A stretch of 11,434 bases of DNA from Corallococcus sp. (GCA_023663205.1 JAMPHX010000043.1:1-11434); one strand, 5' to 3'. Shown: positions 1 through 5,975, counted from the stretch's first letter. Notes: generated by a model not told the origin, from the letters alone. Program-made: numbers and translations.

Positions 1-194
1 TGTTCTATTTCGCCGCGCGGCGATATTGCGCAATACTGGTTGCCCATCAAAAAATTCATATTGAGTTGCCAAGACAATTCGTACGGTCTGCGCGCAAGTT
101 GTCTTTCCGCAAAATCGCGTTTAACGTCGGCAACCACGTCCTCGCAAAAGGTCGGCGAAAGGACTTCCGCCTTACTTGATTTTGTTTTTTTCAT
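1..194 (-). CDS. Phage portal protein, N-terminal part (cut by window edge)
   Basis: Reading the minus strand from the ATG at 194-192 gives 64 codons with no stop before the window ends. The protein opens with a Lys-rich stretch. It then contains ERQLARRPYELSWQLNMNFL followed by MGNQYCAISPRGEIE, which I recognise as the conserved N-terminal signature of portal proteins in Clostridia-type tailed phages. The portal is the dodecameric ring at the capsid vertex through which DNA is packaged and to which the tail attaches. The start codon overlaps the stop of the preceding gene (ATGA), and a GAGAG ribosome-binding site lies 5-6 bases upstream. Position just after the terminase gene fits the usual late-gene order. 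The remaining portal coding sequence lies outside the window, so I cannot say whether the gene is intact. The identification comes from remembered family similarity, not a search. Confidence 0.85.
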   Translation of the reverse strand, partial: MKKTKSSKAEVLSPTFCEDVVADVKRDFAERQLARRPYELSWQLNMNFLMGNQYCAISPRGEIE

Positions 195-418
195 ACGTTC
201 TCTCTCAGTGTCTCCTCATGTTTTTCTATGGCTTTTTTTATTGCGTTCTTGGGGCTTTTGGGCGTACTCATTTTGCCGTAATTTTCCAAAAGACTTTGGA
301 CGCAATCTTGGCAGATGTAAAACTTTGCCGACAGTCCCTTGGAAGGAAAAACGTATTTTGCATAGTTCTTGCAGTTTTTGACGTCGCAAGTGACGTGAAA
401 TTTGTTTTGTTCAAGCAT
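191..418 (-). CDS. Small four-cysteine putative metal-binding phage protein, 75 aa
   Basis: This short protein has cysteines at residues 11, 16, 36 and 39, in a C-x4-C then CxxC arrangement (CDVKNC and CQDC) typical of a zinc-knuckle or zinc-ribbon fold. A charged Lys/Glu-rich tail (about residues 52-75) is probably helical. It starts inside the end of the 101-aa gene (8-bp overlap, ATGCTTGA) with a strong GGAGGAACAAA ribosome-binding site, and its TGA overlaps the portal ATG. This implies translational coupling within the terminase-portal transcript. I do not know a characterised homologue. Zinc binding is inferred from cysteine spacing, and a role in packaging or head assembly is inferred only from position. 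Confidence 0.8.
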   Translation of the reverse strand: MLEQNKFHVTCDVKNCKNYAKYVFPSKGLSAKFYICQDCVQSLLENYGKMSTPKSPKNAIKKAIEKHEETLRENV

Positions 419-716
419 TTTGTTCCTCCGTTGTTATACCGTTATCGTTGTTTATTTGCGACAGCATATTGAGCAATCGCGTTTTTTCTTGCTGTAACTG
501 CTCGTCGGTCAGCGTTTCCAAATTGTCCGTCATTTCGGTGAGCGTCAGCAGCGCTTTTACCGCGGAAATATCCGGCGGTACGTGTTTGGTGACAATCTTG
601 CGCTTTACAAGATTCAAATTGCCGTCCGATGCGGCGTATTCGTCGGTCTTTTCGCGCACGGTGTATCCCTTTGCCTTTTTTATCAAAACTTTGGCAAGCA
701 AATCCTTGGTCTGCAT
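411..716 (-). CDS. Conserved phage protein resembling the C-terminal segment of small terminase subunits, 101 aa
   Basis: The reading frame is open further upstream, but the ATG at 716-714 is chosen because it overlaps the terminase stop in a TAATG junction; a GGGGTG-like site lies just upstream. Residues 10-50 contain KKAKGYTV...REKTDEY and RKIVTKHVPPDISAVKALL. This 'GY(T/S)xxE ... TKxVPPDxxA' pattern is what I remember from the region after the HTH in many phage small terminase subunits, which normally continue into 'FWLKNR'. Here that ending is replaced by KALL, a Thr/Glu linker and a helical segment (about residues 68-86, LTDEQLQQEKTRLLNML). The N-terminal HTH of a TerS is absent and the gene lies after, not before, the large subunit. 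I call it TerS-tail-like; true function is unknown. Confidence 0.75.
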   Translation of the reverse strand: MQTKDLLAKVLIKKAKGYTVREKTDEYAASDGNLNLVKRKIVTKHVPPDISAVKALLTLTEMTDNLETLTDEQLQQEKTRLLNMLSQINNDNGITTEEQNA

Positions 717-2152
717 TACGCACCCCGCTTTGTCAAACGGCGGCAAAGCCTCTCTTTGTCGCAGGCGACTGCGCTTTTGACGGGTTTTGTCCGTTTGGTT
801 TCGTCGCGCACAGCACACAAAAAATAGCGCAGTTCGTCCATTGCGTGGTCGTCGGCTTTGCGCGGTTTGTCGTTATCCGCCCAAAAGTATCCTTTGATTT
901 CCCGTATCATATTGACGCAGTTGCGACAGATAAACAAACGCGGTTTTCCTGTTACGGCGCTGACTTTGAGATAACTTTTGACGACGTTTATTCCCGCAGT
1001 CACGTCCTTGTTGACGCGCGTATTGACGGCTATGCCGTTGTCGAAAAACAATTCCGCAACGGTTTTCATACCCGACAGCGTACGCTGATTGGCGGCGCTG
1101 TCTATGTACGCTTCCAAACGTCCGCGTTTGTCGCGTTTCCAACCGAGCGCGTCGGATATACGCTTTATCGCTTGGGCGTGATATGCTACGTCCCTGCCTG
1201 CTTCGTAATGTTCAGCCACCACGTACACGTTTCCGTCAAAGTCGCGGCAGTACCAATGGCAGGACAGCGGATTGTTGAGCCCCGGGTCTATCGAAAGACA
1301 CTGTTGAAACTCCGTAGGCAAATCCGTAACCGTATCTATTACGTGCAATCTGTCGTCAAACTCCGAATATACCAAGCCCGTTTGCGCCCTAAAATGCCCG
1401 TAACGTCGGCTTTCGAGGCTGTCGGCGGAAAGCGTCGAAGTCATTGCGGCAACTTCGTCGGAGTCAAGATAGGGATTGTCCGCCCATTCCATAAAACAGC
1501 ACCACACCTCGTCGGAATTGCCGCTGTTGAGATATATTTCGTCATACACCCAAGTCAAACCTTTGAGCGGCGTCATTGTGCCGAAGATTTCCCCTTTGCG
1601 GTCAAGCACGCGCATACGGCACTCTTGGTATATTTCGTAGGGCGGTTCTTCGTCAAACCACACAAAGTCGAGCGATGCGCCTTGAAACTTGTCGCGTCCC
1701 GCCTCGCAACTTTTGAAGGCTATTTTGCTTTCTCCGCCGAAAACATTTGCTATTACCAAGTAATCTATCACACCGTATTCGGGCGCGGATTGACTGCCTT
1801 CCGACATTACTACGCGCTTTATCCACCCTTTGTCCAAGTACCGAAGCACCTTTTGCTGTGCAACGTCGCGCTGAACCTGCTGTGACAGCGAAACCACCCA
1901 ACACTCGGCATTGGGCACATTGGGTCTGTACGGATGTATTCCGCGCGCAAGCCAAACCGTTTCCACCGCGCCGCATTCCGTCTTGCCGCTTCTGTTGCCG
2001 CCGAACACCCAACGGTTGCGCTTCAAACATTTGTGAAACTCCAATTGTTTGAGATGAACCTTCTTGCCGCGGTTGTATTTTTTGAGCGGAGAATTGCTGC
2101 GCCGACGCTGTTCGCGTTCGATGTTTTTGATTCTTTCGATTAGATTTTGCAT
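716..2152 (-). CDS. terL: Phage terminase large subunit (packaging ATPase/nuclease)
   Basis: TerL is the motor that pumps phage DNA into the prohead and cuts the concatemer. The 478-aa protein has an ATPase half with Walker A GGNRSGKT (residues 51-58), Walker B LDFVWFDEE (161-169) and a GTMTP coupling motif (191-195). The RNase H-like nuclease half has its acidic residues in SIDPG (D289), YIDS (D351) and DDHAMDEL (D434/D435/D439). Length is normal and no frameshift is visible, so it appears intact. It heads the cluster terL, 101-aa protein, 75-aa protein, portal. A candidate promoter lies 50-80 bp upstream, and a purine-rich AAGGGAAC site sits about 12 bases before the ATG, rather far. No small terminase gene precedes it; the neighbour upstream is a plus-strand membrane-protein gene, which is unusual. 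Confidence 0.95.
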   Translation of the reverse strand: MQNLIERIKNIEREQRRRSNSPLKKYNRGKKVHLKQLEFHKCLKRNRWVFGGNRSGKTECGAVETVWLARGIHPYRPNVPNAECWVVSLSQQVQRDVAQQKVLRYLDKGWIKRVVMSEGSQSAPEYGVIDYLVIANVFGGESKIAFKSCEAGRDKFQGASLDFVWFDEEPPYEIYQECRMRVLDRKGEIFGTMTPLKGLTWVYDEIYLNSGNSDEVWCCFMEWADNPYLDSDEVAAMTSTLSADSLESRRYGHFRAQTGLVYSEFDDRLHVIDTVTDLPTEFQQCLSIDPGLNNPLSCHWYCRDFDGNVYVVAEHYEAGRDVAYHAQAIKRISDALGWKRDKRGRLEAYIDSAANQRTLSGMKTVAELFFDNGIAVNTRVNKDVTAGINVVKSYLKVSAVTGKPRLFICRNCVNMIREIKGYFWADNDKPRKADDHAMDELRYFLCAVRDETKRTKPVKSAVACDKERLCRRLTKRGA

Positions 2153-2201
2153 TATTTACGATTTGTTCCCTTCCGACTTTGTCTTTTTTATTCACGGTGC
2201 G

Positions 2202-2232
2202 ACAAAATACGCCGTTTTGCCGCCTATTGCAA
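2202..2232 (-). promoter_or_regulatory. Candidate promoter for the terminase-portal transcript
   Basis: On the minus strand TTGCAA (2232-2227) is followed after exactly 17 bases by TATTTTGT (2209-2202). Each hexamer matches the sigma-A consensus at 4 of 6 positions. The start point would fall near 2197, giving a leader of about 45 bases before the terL ATG. The same TTGCAA-N17-TATTTTGT arrangement occurs at 3600-3630 upstream of the phage regulator gene, which raises my confidence above that of either copy alone. Confidence 0.45.
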
Positions 2233-2268
2233 GATGTAAAATGCTTTATACTAATTGGAGCGTATATT

Positions 2269-3027
2269 ATGTACAAATTACACCGTATATCAGCCTCGAT
2301 AATTTTGATTGTCATTGTGTTTGCAGCGTCGCTTTCACTGCTGTTTCCGCAGTTAGTTTCCGCCGAGGAAACCCCCGAATGGGTACGCGTTATAAGCGAC
2401 GACACCGCATTTTACACAAATGCCGCACGCACAAAAATAACCTGTTATTTGGAAAAAACCTATTATTTGAAAATCTTGTCGAGAAACGGAGATTTTTTGA
2501 AAGCGGAACTAATGGATAACAGCGACGGATTCCCCAAAATAATCGGTTATGTCGCGGCAAATCAAGTGGAATTTTGCAGCAAACAACCGTCGGCGCCCTA
2601 CTACCCGAAAAAAACCGTCACAGTTTCGGCAAACAGCGCCAAGATATACTTTTCAGCCCTGTCGTCGTCCGAAGTGATTGTTACCGCCACCAACACGCAC
2701 AAAATGAGTTATTACGGCAGTATCGAACAAAACGGCACGTTGTGGTATTACGTTTACTACAACGATGTTTTCGGCTATGCGGAAAGCGGCAAATTGACCA
2801 ATCCCGACATTGCTCCGCACCCCACTCCGCTTGACACGCCGACGGTCGTGCCGCCGAGCGGTAAGCCCGACACTACTCCTACGGAAACCGACGTTTCCGC
2901 ATCGGCAGGCGAAATACTGCTTATCGTATTTGTCGTGGTGCTTGCAATAGGTCTTACGCTGACGCTGTTTATTCCCCCAAACGGCAAATCGCGGGACGAA
3001 TACGGCATTGACAAACGTATACGCTAA
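2269..3027 (+). CDS. Secreted, membrane-anchored SH3-like envelope protein, 252 aa
   Basis: The start at 2269 is chosen over an earlier in-frame ATG because TTGGAG lies 8 bases before it and the encoded N-terminus is a clean signal peptide (hydrophobic residues 9-30, likely cleavage VSA|EE after residue 32). Residues 35-180 look like two SH3-like modules, each ending in an aromatic-Gly-Tyr turn (IIGYVAANQV at 91-100, VFGYAESGKL at 167-176). A Pro/Thr-rich linker (181-212) leads to one transmembrane helix (about 215-235) and a short charged tail. It would be an extracytoplasmic module tethered by its C-terminus; the ligand is unknown. It lies against the phage genes on both sides, its TAA overlapping the convergent regulator stop. 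Similar build to the 622-aa protein at 3978-5846. It may be a phage cargo gene or a host gene left by rearrangement. Confidence 0.85.
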   Translation: MYKLHRISASIILIVIVFAASLSLLFPQLVSAEETPEWVRVISDDTAFYTNAARTKITCYLEKTYYLKILSRNGDFLKAELMDNSDGFPKIIGYVAANQVEFCSKQPSAPYYPKKTVTVSANSAKIYFSALSSSEVIVTATNTHKMSYYGSIEQNGTLWYYVYYNDVFGYAESGKLTNPDIAPHPTPLDTPTVVPPSGKPDTTPTETDVSASAGEILLIVFVVVLAIGLTLTLFIPPNGKSRDEYGIDKRIR

Positions 3028-3452
3028 CGGTTAGACGCATACAGCGCGGCGCACTGTCTGAACCAATCCTCGTCATACCCGTCTTTGCTGAGCAGGTTCT
3101 GAAACCTGCAAAGCGCGGCGCGGCTCTTGCGGAATAACGTGCGTTCGCTTTGCCCGAAGCGCTTGCATATGCGCTGTTTGTTTATGCCTTTGGTGTGCCA
3201 CATCAAAAGCAGCAAACCTTGTTTGTCCATCTTTTTGAGGCTGGCAATCGCGCTTTGCCTAAGTTCGTATGCAACGTGATACCGCTTTGCGCATTTGTAC
3301 ACATCCTCCGCATCTTTGAGCACGCCCGCGGACACATAACCTCTGTAACAATTGTGCGAGACTATTGCTTTGTGCAATGCAATCTTTTTGGCGTGCTCGG
3401 CATATTCTTTGATAGCGCCGAGATTCTTCAACAATGCCGTATAGTAATTCAT
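3024..3452 (-). CDS. Phage late-gene regulator with sigma region 4-like HTH, 142 aa
   Basis: The frame is open to 3551, but the start at 3452 is preferred because AAAAAGGAGTTGAAA directly precedes that ATG. Residues 1-70 are mostly helical and basic. Residues 78-116 (LLLLMWHTKGINKQ...ICKRFGQSERTLFRKSRAAL) form a helix-turn-helix like sigma-70 region 4, with the second helix SERTLFRKSRAAL as probable recognition helix. Small proteins of this type sit upstream of the terminase genes in many Bacillota phages, where ArpU/RinA/sigma-like factors activate late transcription; I infer that role. In this window, terL and the genes after it, 0.9 kb downstream on the same strand, would be the natural targets. 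Its stop overlaps the convergent stop of the 252-aa membrane-protein gene. I cannot assign it to a named family with certainty. Confidence 0.75.
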   Translation of the reverse strand: MNYYTALLKNLGAIKEYAEHAKKIALHKAIVSHNCYRGYVSAGVLKDAEDVYKCAKRYHVAYELRQSAIASLKKMDKQGLLLLMWHTKGINKQRICKRFGQSERTLFRKSRAALCRFQNLLSKDGYDEDWFRQCAALYASNR

Positions 3453-3482
3453 TTTCAACTCCTTTTTGTCCGATTTATTTGC

Positions 3483-3497
3483 AGGCGCAATGCGCCT
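3483..3497 (-). promoter_or_regulatory. Short stem-loop in the regulator leader
   Basis: AGGCGC and GCGCCT form perfect 6-bp arms around a three-base loop. The element lies about 30 bases upstream of the regulator start codon and 15-20 bases upstream of its ribosome-binding site. No T-run follows, so it does not look like a terminator. It could modulate translation or be a small operator. Confidence 0.4.
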
Positions 3498-3528
3498 TCG
3501 ACTTTTGAACGTCACCATCATATCAAAC

Positions 3529-3556
3529 CAAATATGACATACGCCTGTCATATTTG
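3529..3556. promoter_or_regulatory. Perfect 11-6-11 bp dyad, operator or recombination core site
   Basis: CAAATATGACA (3529-3539) and TGTCATATTTG (3546-3556) are exact reverse complements separated by six bases (TACGCC). The first flanking pair outside the arms does not match, so the symmetry ends cleanly. It lies between the candidate regulator promoter (3600-3630) and the regulator start (3452). A dimeric repressor site is the simplest reading. The 11-6-11 layout is also that of Xer/dif-type tyrosine recombinase sites, although the arm sequence does not resemble the dif consensus I know. Confidence 0.55.
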
Positions 3557-3599
3557 CGAAATGACTGCCAAAAAATTAGAACATTTGTTTGATTTTTAT

Positions 3600-3630
3600 A
3601 CAAAATACACTATACCGAGATTTTTTGCAA
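3600..3630 (-). promoter_or_regulatory. Candidate promoter for the phage regulator
   Basis: TTGCAA (3630-3625), 17 bases, then TATTTTGT (3607-3600) on the minus strand. The hexamers, spacing and trailing GT match the element upstream of terL. Predicted start is near 3595, giving a leader of about 140 bases that contains the 11-6-11 dyad and the short stem-loop. Confidence 0.4.
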
Positions 3631-3714
3631 CCGAAATCGCCTAAATTTTTGAGTAAAATTTTGTCCGACCGTACAAATCGGGCAAATACGGCGCGAAACT
3701 ATACGGAAAAACAT

Positions 3715-3743
3715 TTGAAAAATAACAAACTATTTGATATAAT
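3715..3743 (+). promoter_or_regulatory. Strong sigma-A promoter for the 622-aa envelope protein gene
   Basis: TTGAAA (3715-3720), 17 bases, then a perfect TATAAT (3738-3743) with an extended -10 (TGA just before it). This is the best promoter in the window by eye. The predicted start is about 3750, leaving a leader of roughly 228 bases before the ATG at 3978, long enough to carry regulatory structure. Confidence 0.75.
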
Positions 3744-3784
3744 ATTATTTATCGTAGATACGGCAACCGCGTTTTTGTATTTTG

Positions 3785-3915
3785 CTTGCGCGTTTGCTCT
3801 GCATACTGCGGGCTGACAGCGAGTAAATAGCCGACGCGCGCGGCAAGTCTGCACGCAAATAGCGTAATACGCCCCATTGCGCGTAAAAATACGGCGCACG
3901 CAGGCGAATTACGCT
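3785..3915 (+). promoter_or_regulatory. Two extended stem-loops in the leader of the 622-aa protein gene
   Basis: Stem-loop 1 (3785-3847): CUUGC pairs with GCAAG, GCG continues the helix after a bulge, and UUUGCUC (3793-3799) pairs with GAGUAAA (3821-3827) across an asymmetric internal loop. Stem-loop 2 (3861-3915) is stronger: AGCGUAAU with AUUACGCU, an A-A mismatch, CGCC with GGCG, an internal loop, then an 8-bp hairpin with one bulge closed by an AAAA loop. Neither is followed by a T-run, so these are not ordinary terminators. It may be a structured 5' leader or a pair of palindromic intergenic repeats. I do not recognise a known riboswitch class. Confidence 0.5.
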
Positions 3916-3977
3916 TGTAAACCAAATTCGACTCACGTAAAAGAAACACCCATTACAAAATTATTACAGAGGCACCT

Positions 3978-5846
3978 ATGAAGAAAAGACTTACATTGTT
4001 TGCACTTGCACTGCTTGTTGCTTTGACGGTTATTGCGCCTTGCGCCGCTTTTGCGGAACAAGCGCAGACCGACGCCGCGACGCAGCCAAGACAAACCGCA
4101 ACCGACATCTATCTTATTGCACCGTCGTCCATTGCGGCTGCGGACAACTTGCTGTTTGTCGCCGACAATATCCCCGATGCTCAAAGTATGCTGCACGTAT
4201 TTGACGTGTCGGGCGAACCGACGCTGCTGTACACAGAGCAGTTCGTCGGAGAAATCACTCGGGTAAAATACTCGGGAAATTTCCTGTTTGTAGTGCTGAA
4301 AGACAGGTACGAAAAGTACGAAATACAATCAGACAACACCTTGAAACTTGTAATCAAACGCGCCATTGCCGACGTTGTCGATATTACATTGCTGTCGTAC
4401 AATCCCGATAACGCCGACGAGGACAGGGAAGTTTTCGGCACTGTCGACGGCACCGTATACACGCATTTTAACGGTTCAGCCAACTCGATACGGGATTTGG
4501 AAGGACAACTGTACGCTTGCATATGCACTGCGGACAAAACACATGCTTATTGGCTTATTCACCAAGGCGGCACTGCTTATTACCGTGTTGCCCAACGTAT
4601 CGGCGGAGATACGACATTTACAAATGCCGAACGCGTGCCGGAACACGCCGCCGCAACGGGCATGCTGCTGCTAAACGGCGACGTGGCATATTACGGTCCC
4701 AAAAAAGTTACACAAAACGGCAAAACGGTAATTACGTCGGAAAGCGATTCCGACTTTACCGCCGTATGCTCGTCGGAAAACAGCATATATGCCATTCAAA
4801 GCGACAAAACGGTAGCCAAATGGACACTGGAAGAATCGTCATACGTCAAACAGGATTTTGCCATAGGCAGCGACACCGTCAAGTTAACGCCGCCTTCTTT
4901 TGCGGAAATAACGTCATACACGTATGTGACGGCAGTAGGCTATCCTTCCAACATTATTTACAAAACCATCGATGCTTCCGACAGTATCGAATCAATAAAC
5001 GACGAAACTTGCGAAAAAAATTACATTGTGCTGGGTTACCCTGACAACAACTCCGACTACTACTACGTAATGTTCGGAGATAAATTCGGTTGGGTAAGAA
5101 AAACAGCGGCGAACATCGAAGGCGAAACAAAAATTACAATAAACAACACCGCCGTCAGCGACCAAACGGTAACTTACACAAGCAAATTGACTTCGGCAAA
5201 CAATGTGTTTGTTTACCATTTGCCCGTGCGTTTGGAAGATGCTACGCCCGAAAGCAAGTATCTGCGCGACAGTTTTACGCAAACGGCGCAAAAAATGACG
5301 GAGGTTACTCTTTGGCAACAATTTACCGCTACCGACGGGTCGGAGTGGTACAGAGTTTCCTATATCAGAGAGTCGCAGACAAAGTACGGATTTGTACGCA
5401 AAAGTCAAGTGGGCGCAAAACAGGGCACTGTTTCTTCGGGCGAAATAGAATTGGACAAAACAACGCCGCGGCTCAAAATAAATGCCACTCTGTTTGACAG
5501 CGTATGGATTTACATTGCGGAAGGTATGGGCGAAAACGACATACTGTACAATGACGAGGGACATCAAATCAAATTGGAAACGGGCACTGTCGTAAACGTG
5601 CTTAAACGCTCCGACAACGCTTCGCGCGTGCAAGTTGTCAATTCCGACGGAACCAAACATATCGGCTGGGTTTCAAACAGATATTTGATAGGTCCCGATT
5701 CTATGACAACCAATGCAATAGTCGGCATTGTGCTGCTTACCGCCGCTGTGGCAATTGCCGTTGTTGCAGTGATTATTTACCGCAGACGCAAAAAGCACGA
5801 TAGCGGCGAAGCGGTAATCGAATTGGATACAACCGAGGAAGAATAG
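3978..5846 (+). CDS. Large secreted membrane-anchored protein with probable beta-propeller and SH3-like modules, 622 aa
   Basis: The ATG at 3978 is preceded by AGAGG and begins a signal peptide (residues 1-26, cleavage near AFA|EQ). Residues 42-320 contain repeated short beta-strand patterns such as DNLLFVADN, GNFLFVVLKDRYEKY, NSIYAIQSDKTVAKW, suggesting a beta-propeller. Residues about 345-572 hold three SH3-like modules, each ending in the same kind of turn: KFGWVRKTA (369-377), KYGFVRKSQVG (469-479), HIGWVSNRYL (561-570). One membrane helix (about 580-600) is followed by a positive stop-transfer stretch YRRRKK and an acidic tail. The bulk would lie outside the cell with a 22-residue cytoplasmic tail. 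The gene is alone, with its own promoter and a terminator-like repeat after it. Function is unknown; cell-wall binding is a reasonable inference for SH3-like modules. It shares its build with the 252-aa protein at 2269-3027. Confidence 0.9.
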   Translation: MKKRLTLFALALLVALTVIAPCAAFAEQAQTDAATQPRQTATDIYLIAPSSIAAADNLLFVADNIPDAQSMLHVFDVSGEPTLLYTEQFVGEITRVKYSGNFLFVVLKDRYEKYEIQSDNTLKLVIKRAIADVVDITLLSYNPDNADEDREVFGTVDGTVYTHFNGSANSIRDLEGQLYACICTADKTHAYWLIHQGGTAYYRVAQRIGGDTTFTNAERVPEHAAATGMLLLNGDVAYYGPKKVTQNGKTVITSESDSDFTAVCSSENSIYAIQSDKTVAKWTLEESSYVKQDFAIGSDTVKLTPPSFAEITSYTYVTAVGYPSNIIYKTIDASDSIESINDETCEKNYIVLGYPDNNSDYYYVMFGDKFGWVRKTAANIEGETKITINNTAVSDQTVTYTSKLTSANNVFVYHLPVRLEDATPESKYLRDSFTQTAQKMTEVTLWQQFTATDGSEWYRVSYIRESQTKYGFVRKSQVGAKQGTVSSGEIELDKTTPRLKINATLFDSVWIYIAEGMGENDILYNDEGHQIKLETGTVVNVLKRSDNASRVQVVNSDGTKHIGWVSNRYLIGPDSMTTNAIVGIVLLTAAVAIAVVAVIIYRRRKKHDSGEAVIELDTTEEE

Positions 5847-5863
5847 AACATACCTACTCTGAT

Positions 5864-5920
5864 AAAATGCACCTCTCCCCAAAACGGTTTGTTTGCCGTC
5901 GGGATTTCGGGGTGCATTTT
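5864..5920 (+). terminator. Terminator-like inverted repeat after the 622-aa protein gene
   Basis: AAAATGCACC (5864-5873) and GGTGCATTTT (5911-5920) are perfect 10-bp inverted repeats starting 18 bases after the stop codon. The 37-base interior can fold further (CCC with GGG, and ACGG at 5884-5887 with CCGT at 5896-5899). The T residues are part of the stem rather than a free tail, so this is not a textbook intrinsic terminator, but position and symmetry suggest transcription termination or mRNA 3'-end protection. Confidence 0.5.
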
Positions 5921-5975
5921 ACAAAAACAGTTTTTCCTTTCAGATTCCCTACAAATTGTAATTTACATATCCGCC

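Larger units (their letters stand above)
3453..3977. other. 525-bp non-coding regulatory region between regulator and 622-aa protein gene
   Basis: No frame here has a plausible start, ribosome-binding site and protein-like composition. Reading left to right it holds: a short hairpin sequence (3483-3497), a perfect 11-6-11 dyad (3529-3556), a minus-strand promoter-like element (3600-3630), an AT-rich stretch, a strong plus-strand promoter (3715-3743) and a GC-rich part able to form two long stem-loops (3785-3915). If the left-hand genes are a prophage, its right boundary may lie here. Confidence 0.7.

Noticed and set aside
40..472. Plus-strand open frames at the left edge
   Set aside because: They lie opposite the portal and four-cysteine genes, whose overlaps and ribosome-binding sites are convincing.
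629..1885. 418-codon open frame on the plus strand opposite terL
   Set aside because: It is antisense to a terminase gene with all catalytic motifs; its translation is low-complexity and lacks any recognisable domain or ribosome-binding site.
2064..2519. Plus-strand frame spanning the terL start and the beginning of the 252-aa gene
   Set aside because: It overlaps two well-supported genes in another frame and has no ribosome-binding site.
3453..3551. N-terminal extension of the regulator from an upstream ATG
   Set aside because: The extension would be encoded across the dyad and stem-loop, and the strong AAGGAG site points to the internal ATG at 3452.
3529..3556. Chromosomal dif site
   Set aside because: The 11-6-11 geometry fits, but the arms do not resemble the dif consensus known to me for Bacillota, so I keep only the general recombination-or-operator reading.
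3699..3949. Three overlapping minus-strand open frames in the GC-rich leader region
   Set aside because: All three frames are open because the stretch is GC-rich and lacks stops; none has a ribosome-binding site or protein-like conservation, and the region folds into strong hairpins instead.
4992..5660. 222-codon minus-strand frame inside the 622-aa gene
   Set aside because: It is the antisense shadow of a gene with signal peptide, repeats and membrane helix; the translation has no domain features.
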